Source: Candidatus Gastranaerophilales bacterium (GTDB taxonomy: Bacteria > Cyanobacteriota > Vampirovibrionia > Gastranaerophilales > Gastranaerophilaceae). Taken from it: DNA of 35,593 nt. The translations under genes and the position numbers were made by a program. The notes beneath the pieces are model-generated. The model was not told the origin of the DNA, did not search any database, and saw only the letters and a program-made list of their open reading frames with translations. The stretch spans positions 1 to 35,593 of the forward strand of contig CALVCQ010000021.1 in the NCBI GenBank assembly GCA_944326115.1, in the 5' to 3' direction. Below are positions 1 to 8,246 of this stretch, in pieces (the stretch's first letter is position 1; each line of letters begins with the position of its first letter).

Positions 1-26
1 CGCAAATTAAACATAAAGATACGTAT

Positions 27-284
27 ATGGAGCAATTTTTTGAAAGAATAAAAAATGAGCGAAAATATAAGTTCAAAATTGTTTTATATGCTTTATTAAG
101 TGATTTTTTATGTATTTTCATCATTCCAGTATGCCTATGTATAATTAAGAAAACCTCAATTGTTGATTTATTATTTTTCAATATTTTAGGTTCTGTATTA
201 TGGGGTGGCGGAGTTACATTGAGCTATTTATCTTTAATTATCTGGTACAAAATTAGTAAAAAATTATCAAAAAACTGTGGGTAA
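27..284 (+). CDS. small membrane protein, possibly the C-terminal end of a longer gene
   Basis: Eighty-five residues from the ATG at 27. The reading frame stays open to the window edge, so the true start may lie upstream and this may be only the tail. Two hydrophobic stretches (about residues 18-40 and 46-73) look like membrane segments separated by a short polar link; both ends are rich in Lys/Arg, so a two-pass inner-membrane protein is likely. No family is recognised. The stop codon lies inside a repeat (266-296) that recurs after the next gene. Confidence 0.5.
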   Translation: MEQFFERIKNERKYKFKIVLYALLSDFLCIFIIPVCLCIIKKTSIVDLLFFNILGSVLWGGGVTLSYLSLIIWYKISKKLSKNCG

Positions 285-296
285 TCTGTGGGTAAT
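266..296 (+). repeat. direct repeat copy 1 flanking the MBL hydrolase gene
   Basis: Contains the 11-mer ctgtgggtaat twice in a row and is nearly identical to 1264-1296. It overlaps the last codons and stop of the upstream ORF. The two copies bracket the MBL hydrolase gene in the same orientation. Confidence 0.6.
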
Positions 297-367
297 TTTT
301 TCTTTAGAACTTAAATTTGCATTGCCACTTCTAATTGTCAGTAATATGATTACTTTGTAATTTTTTA

Positions 368-397
368 TTGACACATCTTTCTATAAAAAACAATATT
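368..397 (+). promoter_or_regulatory. putative sigma-70-type promoter of the MBL hydrolase gene
   Basis: A perfect TTGACA (368-373) is followed after 18 bases by AATATT (392-397), a weak -10. It lies just upstream of the ATG at 414, and the ribosome-binding site is poor (gagagaaat). Confidence 0.4.
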
Positions 398-413
398 GAG
401 AGAAATAAAATAA

Positions 414-1229
414 ATGTATACAATTACAATACTTGCAGATAATAACACTATAACCGACAGATATTTTTTAGGAGAGCCTGCTTTATCAATTTTGATAGAA
501 GCAGAAGGTAAAAATATTCTTTTTGACACAGGTTATTCTGATGTGTTTATACAAAATGCAGCTAAATGCAATAAAGACTTAAGCAAGCTTGATTATATAA
601 TTCTTTCACACGGGCATAACGACCATACAGGCGGCCTAAAATATTTATTAGATTATTTCAAATATAAAAACCATAAACCTGAAATCATAGCTTGTCTAGA
701 TGTTTTTAAGCAACGCTATGATAATATTGACGGTGATTTTGGATGTCCTGTTGAAAAAATACAAATAGAATCAATTTTTAATATAAAATATACAAAAGAA
801 CCTTATTTTATAACAGACAATATTGTCTTTCTCGGAGAAATACCAAGAAATAATGACTTTGAGGCTAAACAACCGGTGGGCTTGTTAAAAGAATCCAATG
901 TTCCTGACTTTGTCCAGGATGACAGTGCTGTTGCTCTAAAAACAGGAAAAGGGCTTGTTATAATTACGGGTTGTTCTCATGCCGGAATTGTAAATATATG
1001 TGAGCATGCAAAACAAGTTTGTAAAGCAGACAAAATATTTTCAATTATAGGCGGTTTGCATTTGGAAAATGTCACACAAAAACAATTGGAAAGTACTGCT
1101 GAATATCTGAAAAATCTTAATCTGAGCTCATTGTATGCTTGTCATTGCACAGGATTTCAAGCTCAATGCCGATTAAATTCAATCACAAATATAAAAGAAT
1201 CAGGTTCGGGTTTAGAGATTAAATTTTAA
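414..1229 (+). CDS. MBL-fold metallohydrolase (COG1237-like)
   Basis: A 271-aa soluble protein of the metallo-beta-lactamase superfamily. The metal-binding HxHxDH motif is seen as SHGHNDH (H66, H68, D70, H71). A second signature, GCSHAGIVN, follows near residue 185, and a late GGLHL near 214 supplies further metal ligands. This layout and length fit the COG1237 group, often annotated as 7,8-dihydropterin-6-methyl-4-(ribofuranosyl)-aminobenzene-phosphate synthase-like; the true substrate is unknown. There is no signal peptide, so it should be cytosolic. It stands alone between two copies of a repeat and upstream of a tRNA-derived repeat array, which suggests accessory DNA. Confident in fold, not in substrate. 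Confidence 0.85.
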   Translation: MYTITILADNNTITDRYFLGEPALSILIEAEGKNILFDTGYSDVFIQNAAKCNKDLSKLDYIILSHGHNDHTGGLKYLLDYFKYKNHKPEIIACLDVFKQRYDNIDGDFGCPVEKIQIESIFNIKYTKEPYFITDNIVFLGEIPRNNDFEAKQPVGLLKESNVPDFVQDDSAVALKTGKGLVIITGCSHAGIVNICEHAKQVCKADKIFSIIGGLHLENVTQKQLESTAEYLKNLNLSSLYACHCTGFQAQCRLNSITNIKESGSGLEIKF

Positions 1230-1263
1230 CTAATACACAATTAATTTATTGGATAAAAATATT

Positions 1264-1296
1264 TTCAAAAAAACTGTGTGTAATCTGTGGGTAATT
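1264..1296 (+). repeat. direct repeat copy 2 flanking the MBL hydrolase gene
   Basis: Nearly identical to 266-296 (one substitution and one extra A in the A-run); it includes taatctgtgggtaatt. Same orientation as copy 1, about 1 kb away, with the MBL gene between them. Confidence 0.6.
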
Positions 1297-1385
1297 GGTA
1301 TGCAGTTTTGGTATTTTTGTAAAAGTTTCATATCTTGAAAAGTATTGATTTTATTGAATTTTTGTTTCAGCAAAAAGTCAAAGAT

Positions 1386-1430
1386 AGCGCTCATACCCGG
1401 GAGGTCACTGGTTCGAACCCAGTCTATGCT
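1386..1430 (+). pseudogene. 3' half of a decayed initiator-tRNA-Met-like gene
   Basis: The segment reads CTCATAC (anticodon CAT with T33 and A37), then cccggg, AGGTC (variable loop), then a perfect T arm ACTGG-TTCGAAC-CCAGT and part of an acceptor strand (tctatgcta). Compared with tRNA-fMet one base of the anticodon loop/stem is missing. The 5' side (tagcg) cannot pair with ccggg, and no D arm or 5' acceptor strand exists upstream. It is therefore a remnant or recombination product, not a working tRNA. Confidence 0.55.
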
Positions 1431-1613
1431 ATTTTTTCATGTTAAAAAACCAGTGACCTCCTGTCGCTAAAAATCAGAATACGCAGGCTTTGCCCGCTCA
1501 GTCGAACCCAGTCTATGCTATTTTTTCATGTTAAAAAACCAGTGACCTCCTGTCGCTAAAAATCAGAATACGCAGGCTTTGCCCGCTCAGTCGAACCCAG
1601 TCTATGCTATTTT
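1413..1613 (+). repeat. 89-bp tandem repeat (2.3 copies) carrying the tRNA 3' end
   Basis: The 23-base tRNA 3' end beginning tcgaacccagtctatg occurs at 1413, 1502 and 1591, exactly 89 bp apart, and the sequence between is identical. Each unit also carries aaccagtgacctcc (first at 1448-1461). In the first copy this is the perfect reverse complement of the tRNA-like segment 1400-1413, so a 14-bp stem can form. Tandem tRNA 3' ends resemble attachment sites left by integration, but no integrase is visible. Confidence 0.75.
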
Positions 1614-1950
1614 GCCTTCTTTAGCAGCTGAGCTGGGGCGAAGCGTGCTAAATAGCGTCACGAATTAAACAATGATTCAATTTTACAAGTACAAATCTGT
1701 ATATAGTGACTACATTACAAAAAAACAGAATCTATGAGTTTTCGTTTTTTATTAGATATGAAAGCAGTTTTTACCAATAAACTTTTACTGCGCAATTCTG
1801 TAATTTTTAACCAAAGTTTTGTTAATAGTTGTATACAAATGATCTAAAACAAACGGTAAATATTTGTAAATTTTTTTAATATACCCTAAAGGAAATACAT
1901 AAAAATGATGATACTACAATCGTGGTTACAAAATGAAAGGATGGTAGAAA
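1614..1950. other. non-coding gap after the repeat array
   Basis: No supported gene. A hairpin pairs tttagca (1620-1626) with tgctaaa (1646-1652) around a GC-rich loop. The remainder is AT-rich leader for the gene at 1951, which has the ribosome-binding site aaaggatgg. Confidence 0.4.
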
Positions 1951-2574
1951 ATGGTTGACGGAATTTCTGGAATTAGTGCGGGAACAAGTATTGAAACAAT
2001 AAAAGAAATTGTTCAAGAAGCTGTAGAAGAAGCACTGGAAGCAAGAGATGCAGGCAATGCTGCAGGAGCAGAACAATCAGCAGACGAAGAATCAACGCTT
2101 GTAGATGATGCAGAAGGCACACAGCAAGCTTCCGGTAAAACAGACAGCGGACAAAACGGGTTCTCCGGATTTTCTTCTATACTGACATCAATAACGACAA
2201 TGATGACTACTATAATAGAGACAGTATTAAAGTCTCTCGGAGCAGGACAAACGGATCAGACAGCGGATGCCGGCAAAGCAGATGGTACAGATTCCGCAGG
2301 TGATACATCCAATATAACCAATGAAACAATCGAATTAACTAAAGAAGAAAAACATTATTTAAAAAGAGTTATCGCAAATATGAAATATGAAAAATTATAT
2401 GGAAAACCTTATAATCCAAATGATACAAGTGTCACTTTTTTTCAAAGAAGCAATAATTCTCACTATTATCAAGTTATACTTGACCGTATAAAAGACGAAG
2501 AAATTCAAGCCTATGCGGAACTTCATTCTGATACTTTAAAACAAGACATAGCCGCAGCAAAATATAATTGGTAA
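1951..2574 (+). CDS. unknown acidic low-complexity protein with MVDGISGIS N-terminus
   Basis: A 207-aa protein not recognised from any family. Residues 1-15 are rich in Gly/Ser/Ile. Residues 15-45 form a strongly amphipathic Glu/Ala helix. Residues 45-115 are a Gln/Thr/Ser/Asp-rich linker containing one mildly hydrophobic Ser/Thr/Ile segment (about 70-95). The last 80 residues are folded-looking, with many Lys, Glu and Tyr. There is no signal peptide. The N-terminus resembles that of the gene at 11486 (MVGSISAIGS), and both have a strong ribosome-binding site close to the ATG. The gene stands alone, with several hundred non-coding bases on either side. A secreted or surface role is a guess only. 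Confidence 0.7.
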   Translation: MVDGISGISAGTSIETIKEIVQEAVEEALEARDAGNAAGAEQSADEESTLVDDAEGTQQASGKTDSGQNGFSGFSSILTSITTMMTTIIETVLKSLGAGQTDQTADAGKADGTDSAGDTSNITNETIELTKEEKHYLKRVIANMKYEKLYGKPYNPNDTSVTFFQRSNNSHYYQVILDRIKDEEIQAYAELHSDTLKQDIAAAKYNW

Positions 2575-3111
2575 TAAAAATAAAAAACAAAGGATTTATA
2601 TCGCAGTTTACACCAAAAATTGTCACCCTCAACTTGTTTGACTGTTTTTGCCACTCTGCCAAACAAAAGTTGACTAAATGTCAAGTTTTGTGAGAGGGAG
2701 TTGATCTCATGCAAAGTGTCAGGTCTTCAATAGGATCTCGCCGCTGGCAAGATTCGGGAACAAGTCCAAAATAGCATTATAGATGCATTTTGAGCATATT
2801 TGGTATAAAGCTATATATAAGTCTCAAAAAACAATTACATATTATAAACACTATTTTATAGTATTATTGACTATTGATAACAACAGACAGACCGGTTTCT
2901 TACCTGTCTGTCTGTTCTTCCATACAACCTTTGTATTCAAAAGCCTTCTGATATGACATATAAATGCTCGCAAAACTGCCTGCATCTCAAGATACAAATG
3001 TACCTGCTTAGCCTAATAACAGGAAAGATTGTTTTTGTGAATGTTTTTATAAAGATATGTAAATTTACTACACGGGTAGTACGTCCGGATAATGCCTTTG
3101 GTTTAAAAAAA
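2575..3111. other. structured intergenic region
   Basis: I see no convincing gene. An imperfect stem pairs tcaactt/gtttg (2629-2640) with caaac/aagttga (2660-2673), with a two-base bulge. Nearby ccctc and gaggg can pair around it. A second, perfect 11-bp stem lies at 2882-2916. The ORF at 2953-3204 has no ribosome-binding site and atypical codon use, and it runs through the promoter of the next gene. Confidence 0.4.
2882..2916 (+). terminator. 11-bp inverted repeat, terminator- or operator-like
   Basis: aacagacagac (2882-2892) pairs perfectly with gtctgtctgtt (2906-2916) across a 13-base loop. It is followed by cttcc rather than a run of T, so it is a weak terminator at best and could be a regulatory hairpin. 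Confidence 0.35.
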
Positions 3112-3120
3112 TGTTATAAT
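3112..3120 (+). promoter_or_regulatory. extended -10 promoter of the Ycf45-like gene
   Basis: TGTTATAAT is a perfect extended -10 (TGnTATAAT). No good -35 is seen at 16-18 bases upstream, which is usual for extended -10 promoters. The ATG is about 80 bases further on. Confidence 0.5.
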
Positions 3121-3200
3121 ATAAATGTAAGTACTAAACCAAATCAAAGCAAGGAGACAAAAAAGACAGGTATCAGCCGATTGAAAGGGCATTATATAAT

Positions 3201-4790
3201 ATGAACAAAGTACAATTTCACAGTGACCTTGATAGGTTAATTGAAATTTTACCTCCGAAAATCAAAAAGTGTCTCAGCCATGAAACATTAGATGATGTAA
3301 TAGAATTGGTTCTTGATTTAGGCAGGCAGCCGGAAATAAGGCATGCTGACGGAAATATTGATTATCTTGGTAAAGATAACATTGTAGATGAAGACATAAA
3401 ATATGTAACTGACAGGGTTCAGGAATTTACAAAGGATAATAGATCAGGAATACCCGGAACGCTGCATCGAATAAGCGCAATACGAAACAGACAGGGCAAA
3501 ATTGTAGGTCTTACGTGCAGAATAGGGAGAGTTGTTACAGGGACAATTGCTTGCATAAAGGATTTTGTCGTACAGAATAAAAGTATACTGTTTTTAGGAC
3601 GTCCGGGTGTAGGTAAAACAACAAAATTAAGAGAAATTTCACGCCTTGTGGCAGATGAATTGCATAAACGTGTAGTTGTTGTCGATACGTCAAACGAAAT
3701 TGCAGGAGACGGAGACACCCCGCATCCTGCGATAGGACATGCCAGAAGAATGCAGGTCACACAGCCGGAATTTCAAAAAGATATAATGATTGAAGCCGTT
3801 GAAAATCATACCCCGGAAGTTATAGTTGTTGATGAAATCGGTACGGAAGCCGAAGCACAAGCAGCGAGAACAATAGCAGAAAGAGGGGTAATGCTTATTG
3901 CGACAGCACACGGCAACTCTCTGGAAAATTTGATTAAAAACCCTGTTCTGTCAGATCTTGTAGGAGGAATTCAATCTGTTACACTCGGTGATGACGAAGC
4001 AAAAAGAAGAGCTTCTCAAAAAACTGTTCTGGAAAGAGAAAAACAGCCGACTTTTGATATAGTAATAGAGATTATTGACAGAAACACTCTGGCTGTTTAT
4101 CCGGATACAGCAGAAGCAGTGGATTGTATACTGCGTGGATGGCCGATAAAACCGATTATAAGAAAAGTAGACATGTCTCAGCCGTCAGAGCCGAATCTTG
4201 TTGAAAAAATAAAACAATTGGATGATAAAATTACTTCTGCAAACAATGCAATGAACTACAGTTTTTCAAGAGAAAAATATGTAAACGAAGTTAAGGGTTA
4301 CAAAAAGATTTATATTTATGCGGTAAGTCGTTCTATAATGGAGAAATCTATAGAACGACTAAATCTCAATGCAGAACTTACAAAAAATATAGATGATGCC
4401 GACATTGTTATTGCACACAAAAATTTTGCAAAAGGCGGTAACAAAATTTTGAGTATAGCAAACGAATACAGGCTGCCTATATATTATGTTCGTTCAAATT
4501 CCACCTCTCAGGTTCAAAAGGTGTTAAAAGAAGCACTGGGTCTAAAAGATGATAACAGAGTTGTATTCCACGACGAAACAGAAGAAGCTCTTGATGAAGC
4601 AAAAGAAGCCATTCAAAGAGCAATAGAAACAGGAGAGGATATTGAGCTGTCACCGCAAAACCAGCAAATACGAAAAATGCAGCATGAACTTGTTGAACAG
4701 CATAATCTGGAATCTGTAAGCATAGGCGACGGACAGGAAAGACATCTTAAGATAGTCGGCGGCAAAGATTTTAAGCAGGATATAGGTTAG
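3201..4790 (+). CDS. SpoIIIAA/Ycf45-family AAA ATPase with C-terminal R3H domain
   Basis: A 529-aa P-loop ATPase. Walker A is GRPGVGKTT (residues 133-141), and the acidic Walker B follows a Val/Ile strand (VIVVDE, 207-212). A conserved TAHG segment lies about 25 residues after it. After the ATPase core come a variable linker, an alpha/beta segment (about 365-460) and a C-terminal R3H-type single-strand nucleic-acid-binding domain with the RxxxH core RKMQH (near 494). This order is typical of the cyanobacterial/plastid Ycf45 group and of COG3854 proteins related to SpoIIIAA. The cellular role in non-sporulating bacteria is not established; nucleic-acid binding is inferred from R3H. It is convergent with rnhB with only five bases between stops, and an AATCTC-aaaa-GAGATT hairpin sits over both ends. 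Confidence 0.85.
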   Translation: MNKVQFHSDLDRLIEILPPKIKKCLSHETLDDVIELVLDLGRQPEIRHADGNIDYLGKDNIVDEDIKYVTDRVQEFTKDNRSGIPGTLHRISAIRNRQGKIVGLTCRIGRVVTGTIACIKDFVVQNKSILFLGRPGVGKTTKLREISRLVADELHKRVVVVDTSNEIAGDGDTPHPAIGHARRMQVTQPEFQKDIMIEAVENHTPEVIVVDEIGTEAEAQAARTIAERGVMLIATAHGNSLENLIKNPVLSDLVGGIQSVTLGDDEAKRRASQKTVLEREKQPTFDIVIEIIDRNTLAVYPDTAEAVDCILRGWPIKPIIRKVDMSQPSEPNLVEKIKQLDDKITSANNAMNYSFSREKYVNEVKGYKKIYIYAVSRSIMEKSIERLNLNAELTKNIDDADIVIAHKNFAKGGNKILSIANEYRLPIYYVRSNSTSQVQKVLKEALGLKDDNRVVFHDETEEALDEAKEAIQRAIETGEDIELSPQNQQIRKMQHELVEQHNLESVSIGDGQERHLKIVGGKDFKQDIG

Positions 4791-4795
4791 CAATC

Positions 4796-5476
4796 TCAAA
4801 AGAGATTTAATTGTTCAGGACTTTGCTCCAGTATTTTTCTCAAAAATTTTGTCCTGTGCCATTTTGTGATGCCGTATTGTTTAATTGCTTCGGTGTGTTG
4901 TTTTGTAAGATATCCTTTATTATGTTCCCAGCCGTAATAAGGAAATTCAGCTGCAAGTTTATCCATAAATCTGTCTCTGGTTACTTTTGCAAGAATACTT
5001 GCTGCTGCAATTGCCGCTGATTTAGAATCCCCTTTTACTACTGTTTTTTGTTTATTTTGGTAATTTTTAATAATTTTATTCCCGTCCACAAGGGTTATTG
5101 TTTTAACATTACCCAGCATTTGTTGAACATTTTCGCAGGCTGTTTTCATACAATTGAGAGAGGTATTAAGAATATTACTTCTGTCTATTTCTTCAACACT
5201 TCCGTCTTTTATATAATAAGCCGAATTATTTATAATAATGTCATATAGCTGTGCTCTTTGCTTTTCTGACAACTGTTTAGAATCATTCAGTGCAGACAAT
5301 TTATCCAATAAATCTTTATTCAAACTTTTAAAACAAACGGCTGCGGCAAATACAGGTCCTGCACCGGGTCCTCTGCCTGCCTCATCTGTACCAATTACAT
5401 AATCAAAATTTTCGGCATTTTCTTTATCAAAAGAAAACAATTCTTCAATTTTATTTTTGCGTTTAGCTAAAGTCAT
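4796..5476 (-). CDS. rnhB: ribonuclease HII
   Basis: A 226-aa RNase HII that cleaves RNA in RNA-DNA hybrids and removes misincorporated ribonucleotides. The DEAGRG motif (D31, E32) and the later LVDGNK and KVTRDRF motifs supply the acidic metal-binding residues, and SKSAAIAAASILAK is the family signature. Length is usual. The start overlaps the end of rbgA by 14 bases, so the two are co-transcribed and probably translationally coupled; rbgA-rnhB pairing is common in bacteria. Confidence 0.95.
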   Translation of the reverse strand: MTLAKRKNKIEELFSFDKENAENFDYVIGTDEAGRGPGAGPVFAAAVCFKSLNKDLLDKLSALNDSKQLSEKQRAQLYDIIINNSAYYIKDGSVEEIDRSNILNTSLNCMKTACENVQQMLGNVKTITLVDGNKIIKNYQNKQKTVVKGDSKSAAIAAASILAKVTRDRFMDKLAAEFPYYGWEHNKGYLTKQHTEAIKQYGITKWHRTKFLRKILEQSPEQLNLF

Positions 5477-6299
5477 CTAAAATAAATTTTCCTATTCTGC
5501 CGTCTCTGAAATCTTTGAGAATCATAACCGATGTTCTTACAATATCAGGTTCGGAATTTCTTACAATCCAATTTCTGCTTTTAGATATTGATTCAACAGA
5601 TATTTCATCTTCCAGATTATAGTAATTTTTTACTTTTTCAGGATATTTTATGGCGAGTATTTCAAGAAGAGCTTTTGCTACTTCTTCGTTTTCATACGCA
5701 TTTTCACTTACGGAATTCACCATTGCAAGTTTTGCCGCTCTTGCTTGATCTTCCTGTTTTAAAGGAATAATCCCTGGTGTGTCTAATAAATCAATTTTCG
5801 GATTTACTCTGACCCATTGCTGCTGTCTGGTAACACCGGCTTTTGCCCCTACTTTAGTTTTTCCTTTTCTGATAAGTTTATTTATAATGCTTGATTTACC
5901 AACATTCGGCATTCCGACAACAATTACTCTTGCGGGTCTGGTAAGAAGACCTTTTGCAACAAGCTTATCAATTTTTGGCTTTGAGAGTTCTGTAACTTTA
6001 TTTACTATTACTGAAATATCATTGTTCTTTGAGGCGCATGAAGCAATAACAGGGAAACCGGTTTTTTGTTGATAATGATTAATCCATTTTTTTAAATTTT
6101 CTTCATCTGCAAGATCGGCTTTGTTTAACACAATAAGTCTGGGCTTTTCGCCAAGTAGTTTTTTTATATCAGGATAAACAGAGCTTTCCGGTATTCTGGC
6201 ATCGAGCACTTCGATAACAACATCAACAAGGTTGACGAGTTCTTTGAGTTTCTTTTCAGCTTTTGCTATATGTCCGGGATACCAGTGAATATGTACCAT
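5463..6299 (-). CDS. rbgA: ribosome biogenesis GTPase A (YlqF/RbgA)
   Basis: A 278-aa circularly permuted GTPase. The order is G4 (NKAD, near residue 59), then G1 (GMPNVGKSS, near 128), then G3 (DTPG, near 173), which defines the YlqF class. The N-terminal WYPGHIAKA motif is typical, and a C-terminal helical domain of about 90 residues follows. RbgA acts late in 50S subunit assembly. Upstream of it is a 295-bp gap separating it from the divergent kinase operon; downstream it overlaps rnhB. Confidence 0.93.
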   Translation of the reverse strand: MVHIHWYPGHIAKAEKKLKELVNLVDVVIEVLDARIPESSVYPDIKKLLGEKPRLIVLNKADLADEENLKKWINHYQQKTGFPVIASCASKNNDISVIVNKVTELSKPKIDKLVAKGLLTRPARVIVVGMPNVGKSSIINKLIRKGKTKVGAKAGVTRQQQWVRVNPKIDLLDTPGIIPLKQEDQARAAKLAMVNSVSENAYENEEVAKALLEILAIKYPEKVKNYYNLEDEISVESISKSRNWIVRNSEPDIVRTSVMILKDFRDGRIGKFILDDFS

Positions 6300-6353
6300 A
6301 ATTTTCCCTCAATTATTTGTTAAATTTTTCATATTGTCAACTGACTCCGACTA

Positions 6354-6416
6354 CTTGTTGAACCTGTGCAATAAGCAAGTTCAATATTTAACAATAAGTC
6401 CGGCACAGTCAACAAG
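6354..6416. repeat. imperfect inverted repeat in the rbgA/kinase divergent gap
   Basis: cttgttgaacctgtgc (6354-6369) faces gcacagtcaacaag (6403-6416), complementary apart from a two-base bulge. The rest of the 6300-6594 gap holds no gene. Its 6417-6500 part is unusually GC-rich for this window and repeats ccactc three times. Confidence 0.45.
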
Positions 6417-6557
6417 CGCATGGGGTCACTTCCGTAAAATGCTAGACTCGGCGCCACTCGCACTCCGTGTACCACTCCTACAAGCGAGGTCCCACTCAGA
6501 CAAATTATAAAGTAAATTCACATTAAGAACTGTAACAACAAATTTATTAAATAAAAG

Positions 6558-6586
6558 TTGTCTTTATTTAATAACAGACCTATAAT
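6558..6586 (+). promoter_or_regulatory. strong promoter directly abutting the kinase start codon
   Basis: TTGTCT (6558-6563), a 17-base spacer and a perfect TATAAT (6581-6586). Transcription would start at about 6593-6595, that is, at the ATG at 6595. No ribosome-binding site fits in between, so a leaderless mRNA is implied. Confidence 0.6.
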
Positions 6587-6594
6587 AAAAAAAT

Positions 6595-7884
6595 ATGGAA
6601 AATAAATTTAAAAACATTTTGGACAGAATTCCGGATATATTGTCCTCCGATGATGATCTGGAAAAAAGTTTTGAAAAATCGATTATAGAATTTAAAAATA
6701 TAGTAGATTTTGACAATGCATATATTTGTTACTTGAATGCAGGCTGTGCCAATATACAGTTTCGTATGACTTACGGAGACAATACTCCTGTAAGGACAGA
6801 AGATTCTGTAATAAATTTTCCCGAAATTTTAAAAACAAAACTGTATGACTCGGCAGTATTTACATTTGATGAAAATTCCGCATTTTTTAACGCCTTAAAG
6901 CTAAAAAAAACAAATTCTTGTTTTTTACTGGCAAAACTGAACATAAGAGAAACAGTTTTCGGGTTTATGCTTGTTACCCGCTCTTTAAATCTGCCGTTTA
7001 CGGCTGAAGATGAAACGGCAGCAAAAGCTTTCAGTTCTTTAGTGTCTTATTCTATCAAAGATTCAGAGCTTGCAAATGTCTTCAAATTGCAATTAAGAGC
7101 ACTGCAAGACAGTATAGTAGACAAAACAAATGCTTATGCCACAATAAAAAAACAAAATGAAAAAATACTTGCTGCAGATAAACTAAAAAACGATTTTCTC
7201 GCAAATATATCTCACGAATTAAGAACTCCTCTGAATGCTATTATTGGTTTTTCAGAAGCATTATCAATGAAAATATTCGGACCTTTAAATGAAAAACAGG
7301 AAGAATATGTAACTGACATACACGTATCAGGGTTACATCTTCTGGGAATGATAAATGAAATACTCGAAATTTCAAAAATTGAAGCCAAAGCAATAAAGCT
7401 TGCACTCGGACGTTTCAACCTGCAGACATCCTTAAATGAAGTGGTAAATATTGTAAGACCTCTTGCTAACAAAAAACATATAGAGCTTATAAAGGAAACA
7501 AATGACTATCTGGAAATTGATGCAGATTATCAAAAAATTCAACAAATTTTGTATAATCTTTTGAGTAATGCAATTAAATTCACGCAGGAAAAAGGCAGAA
7601 TAGAAATCGGCTATAAGCCTGAAAAAAAACACGTTACCATTTATGTAAAAGATAACGGTATCGGTATAGACGAAAAATACTCCGGAAAAATTTTCGGTAA
7701 GTTTGTACAGTTGAATAATGTTTATTCCAAAAAAGAAAGCTCAACGGGTCTCGGTCTGACAATCACAAAGGAACTTGTTGAACTGCACGGCGGAAAAATA
7801 TGGTTTGAAAGCAAACTTAACGAAGGTACAACTTTCTACGTAAAATTGCCCCTTGTTCATAAACAAAACAAAAAAGAGTTTTAA
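6595..7884 (+). CDS. sensor histidine kinase with N-terminal GAF-like domain
   Basis: A 429-aa cytosolic kinase without membrane segments. Residues 1-160 look like a GAF-type sensor domain, followed by a coiled linker (165-195). HisKA carries the phospho-accepting H207 in SHELRTPLNAI. The ATPase domain has the N box (N321, N325 in NLLSNA), G1 DNGIGID (from D353) and G2 STGLGLT (near 385). It autophosphorylates H207 and passes the phosphate to the receiver encoded one base downstream. The start sits only eight bases after a TATAAT box with no ribosome-binding site; TTG codons 9 and 16 also lack one, so I keep the ATG and infer leaderless translation. The ligand sensed is unknown. Confidence 0.9.
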   Translation: MENKFKNILDRIPDILSSDDDLEKSFEKSIIEFKNIVDFDNAYICYLNAGCANIQFRMTYGDNTPVRTEDSVINFPEILKTKLYDSAVFTFDENSAFFNALKLKKTNSCFLLAKLNIRETVFGFMLVTRSLNLPFTAEDETAAKAFSSLVSYSIKDSELANVFKLQLRALQDSIVDKTNAYATIKKQNEKILAADKLKNDFLANISHELRTPLNAIIGFSEALSMKIFGPLNEKQEEYVTDIHVSGLHLLGMINEILEISKIEAKAIKLALGRFNLQTSLNEVVNIVRPLANKKHIELIKETNDYLEIDADYQKIQQILYNLLSNAIKFTQEKGRIEIGYKPEKKHVTIYVKDNGIGIDEKYSGKIFGKFVQLNNVYSKKESSTGLGLTITKELVELHGGKIWFESKLNEGTTFYVKLPLVHKQNKKEF

Positions 7885-7885
7885 A

Positions 7886-8230
7886 ATGAGTAAGATACTT
7901 ATTATCGAAGATAATGAACTGAATCTGAAACTGATGAAAGATATATTAATATCGCAAAATTATGATGTTGATACTGCTGCAGACGGAGAAGAAGGGCTTG
8001 AAAAAGCAATGGATAATGATTATGCCCTGATACTTCTTGATATACAAATGCCTGTTGTTTCAGGATATGATTTTTTACAAATTTACAATAAAAAAACACC
8101 TGTTATTGTTGTATCAGCCTGCGCAATGGATACGGAAATAGATAAAGCAAAAGAACTCGGCTGTACGGATTACATTTCTAAACCGATTCAGATTATGGAA
8201 TTTTTGAATACGGTTAAAAAATACGTTTAA
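7886..8230 (+). CDS. single-domain response regulator
   Basis: A 114-aa protein made of one receiver domain and no output domain. Acidic pocket E8/D9, phospho-acceptor D52 (LLDIQMP), S77 and K99 (SKP) are all in place. The start at 7886, one base after the kinase stop, is preferred over an upstream ATG at 7853 that would overlap the kinase and add a poorly conserved tail. It probably acts by protein contact or as a phosphorelay intermediate, as in DivK- or CheY-like proteins. The partner kinase is the gene just upstream. Confidence 0.9.
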   Translation: MSKILIIEDNELNLKLMKDILISQNYDVDTAADGEEGLEKAMDNDYALILLDIQMPVVSGYDFLQIYNKKTPVIVVSACAMDTEIDKAKELGCTDYISKPIQIMEFLNTVKKYV

Positions 8231-8246
8231 ATAAAAATAAACAAAA

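Noticed and set aside
1386-1430. Functional tRNA
   Set aside because: Only the 3' half is present; the D arm and 5' acceptor strand are missing, and the anticodon stem cannot pair.
1413-1613. CRISPR array
   Set aside because: The 89-bp units are identical tandem copies with no unique spacers and no cas genes.
1876-2076. Minus-strand ORF opposite the gene at 1951
   Set aside because: Low-complexity Phe/Ser/Cys translation typical of the shadow of an acidic AT-rich gene.
2953-3204. 83-aa ORF before the Ycf45-like gene
   Set aside because: No ribosome-binding site; it runs through the extended -10 promoter and leader of the next gene, and its composition does not look coding.
6417-6500. tRNA-like or rRNA-like GC-rich stretch
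   Set aside because: No T arm, anticodon loop or acceptor pairing could be built on either strand; only short ccactc repeats are present.
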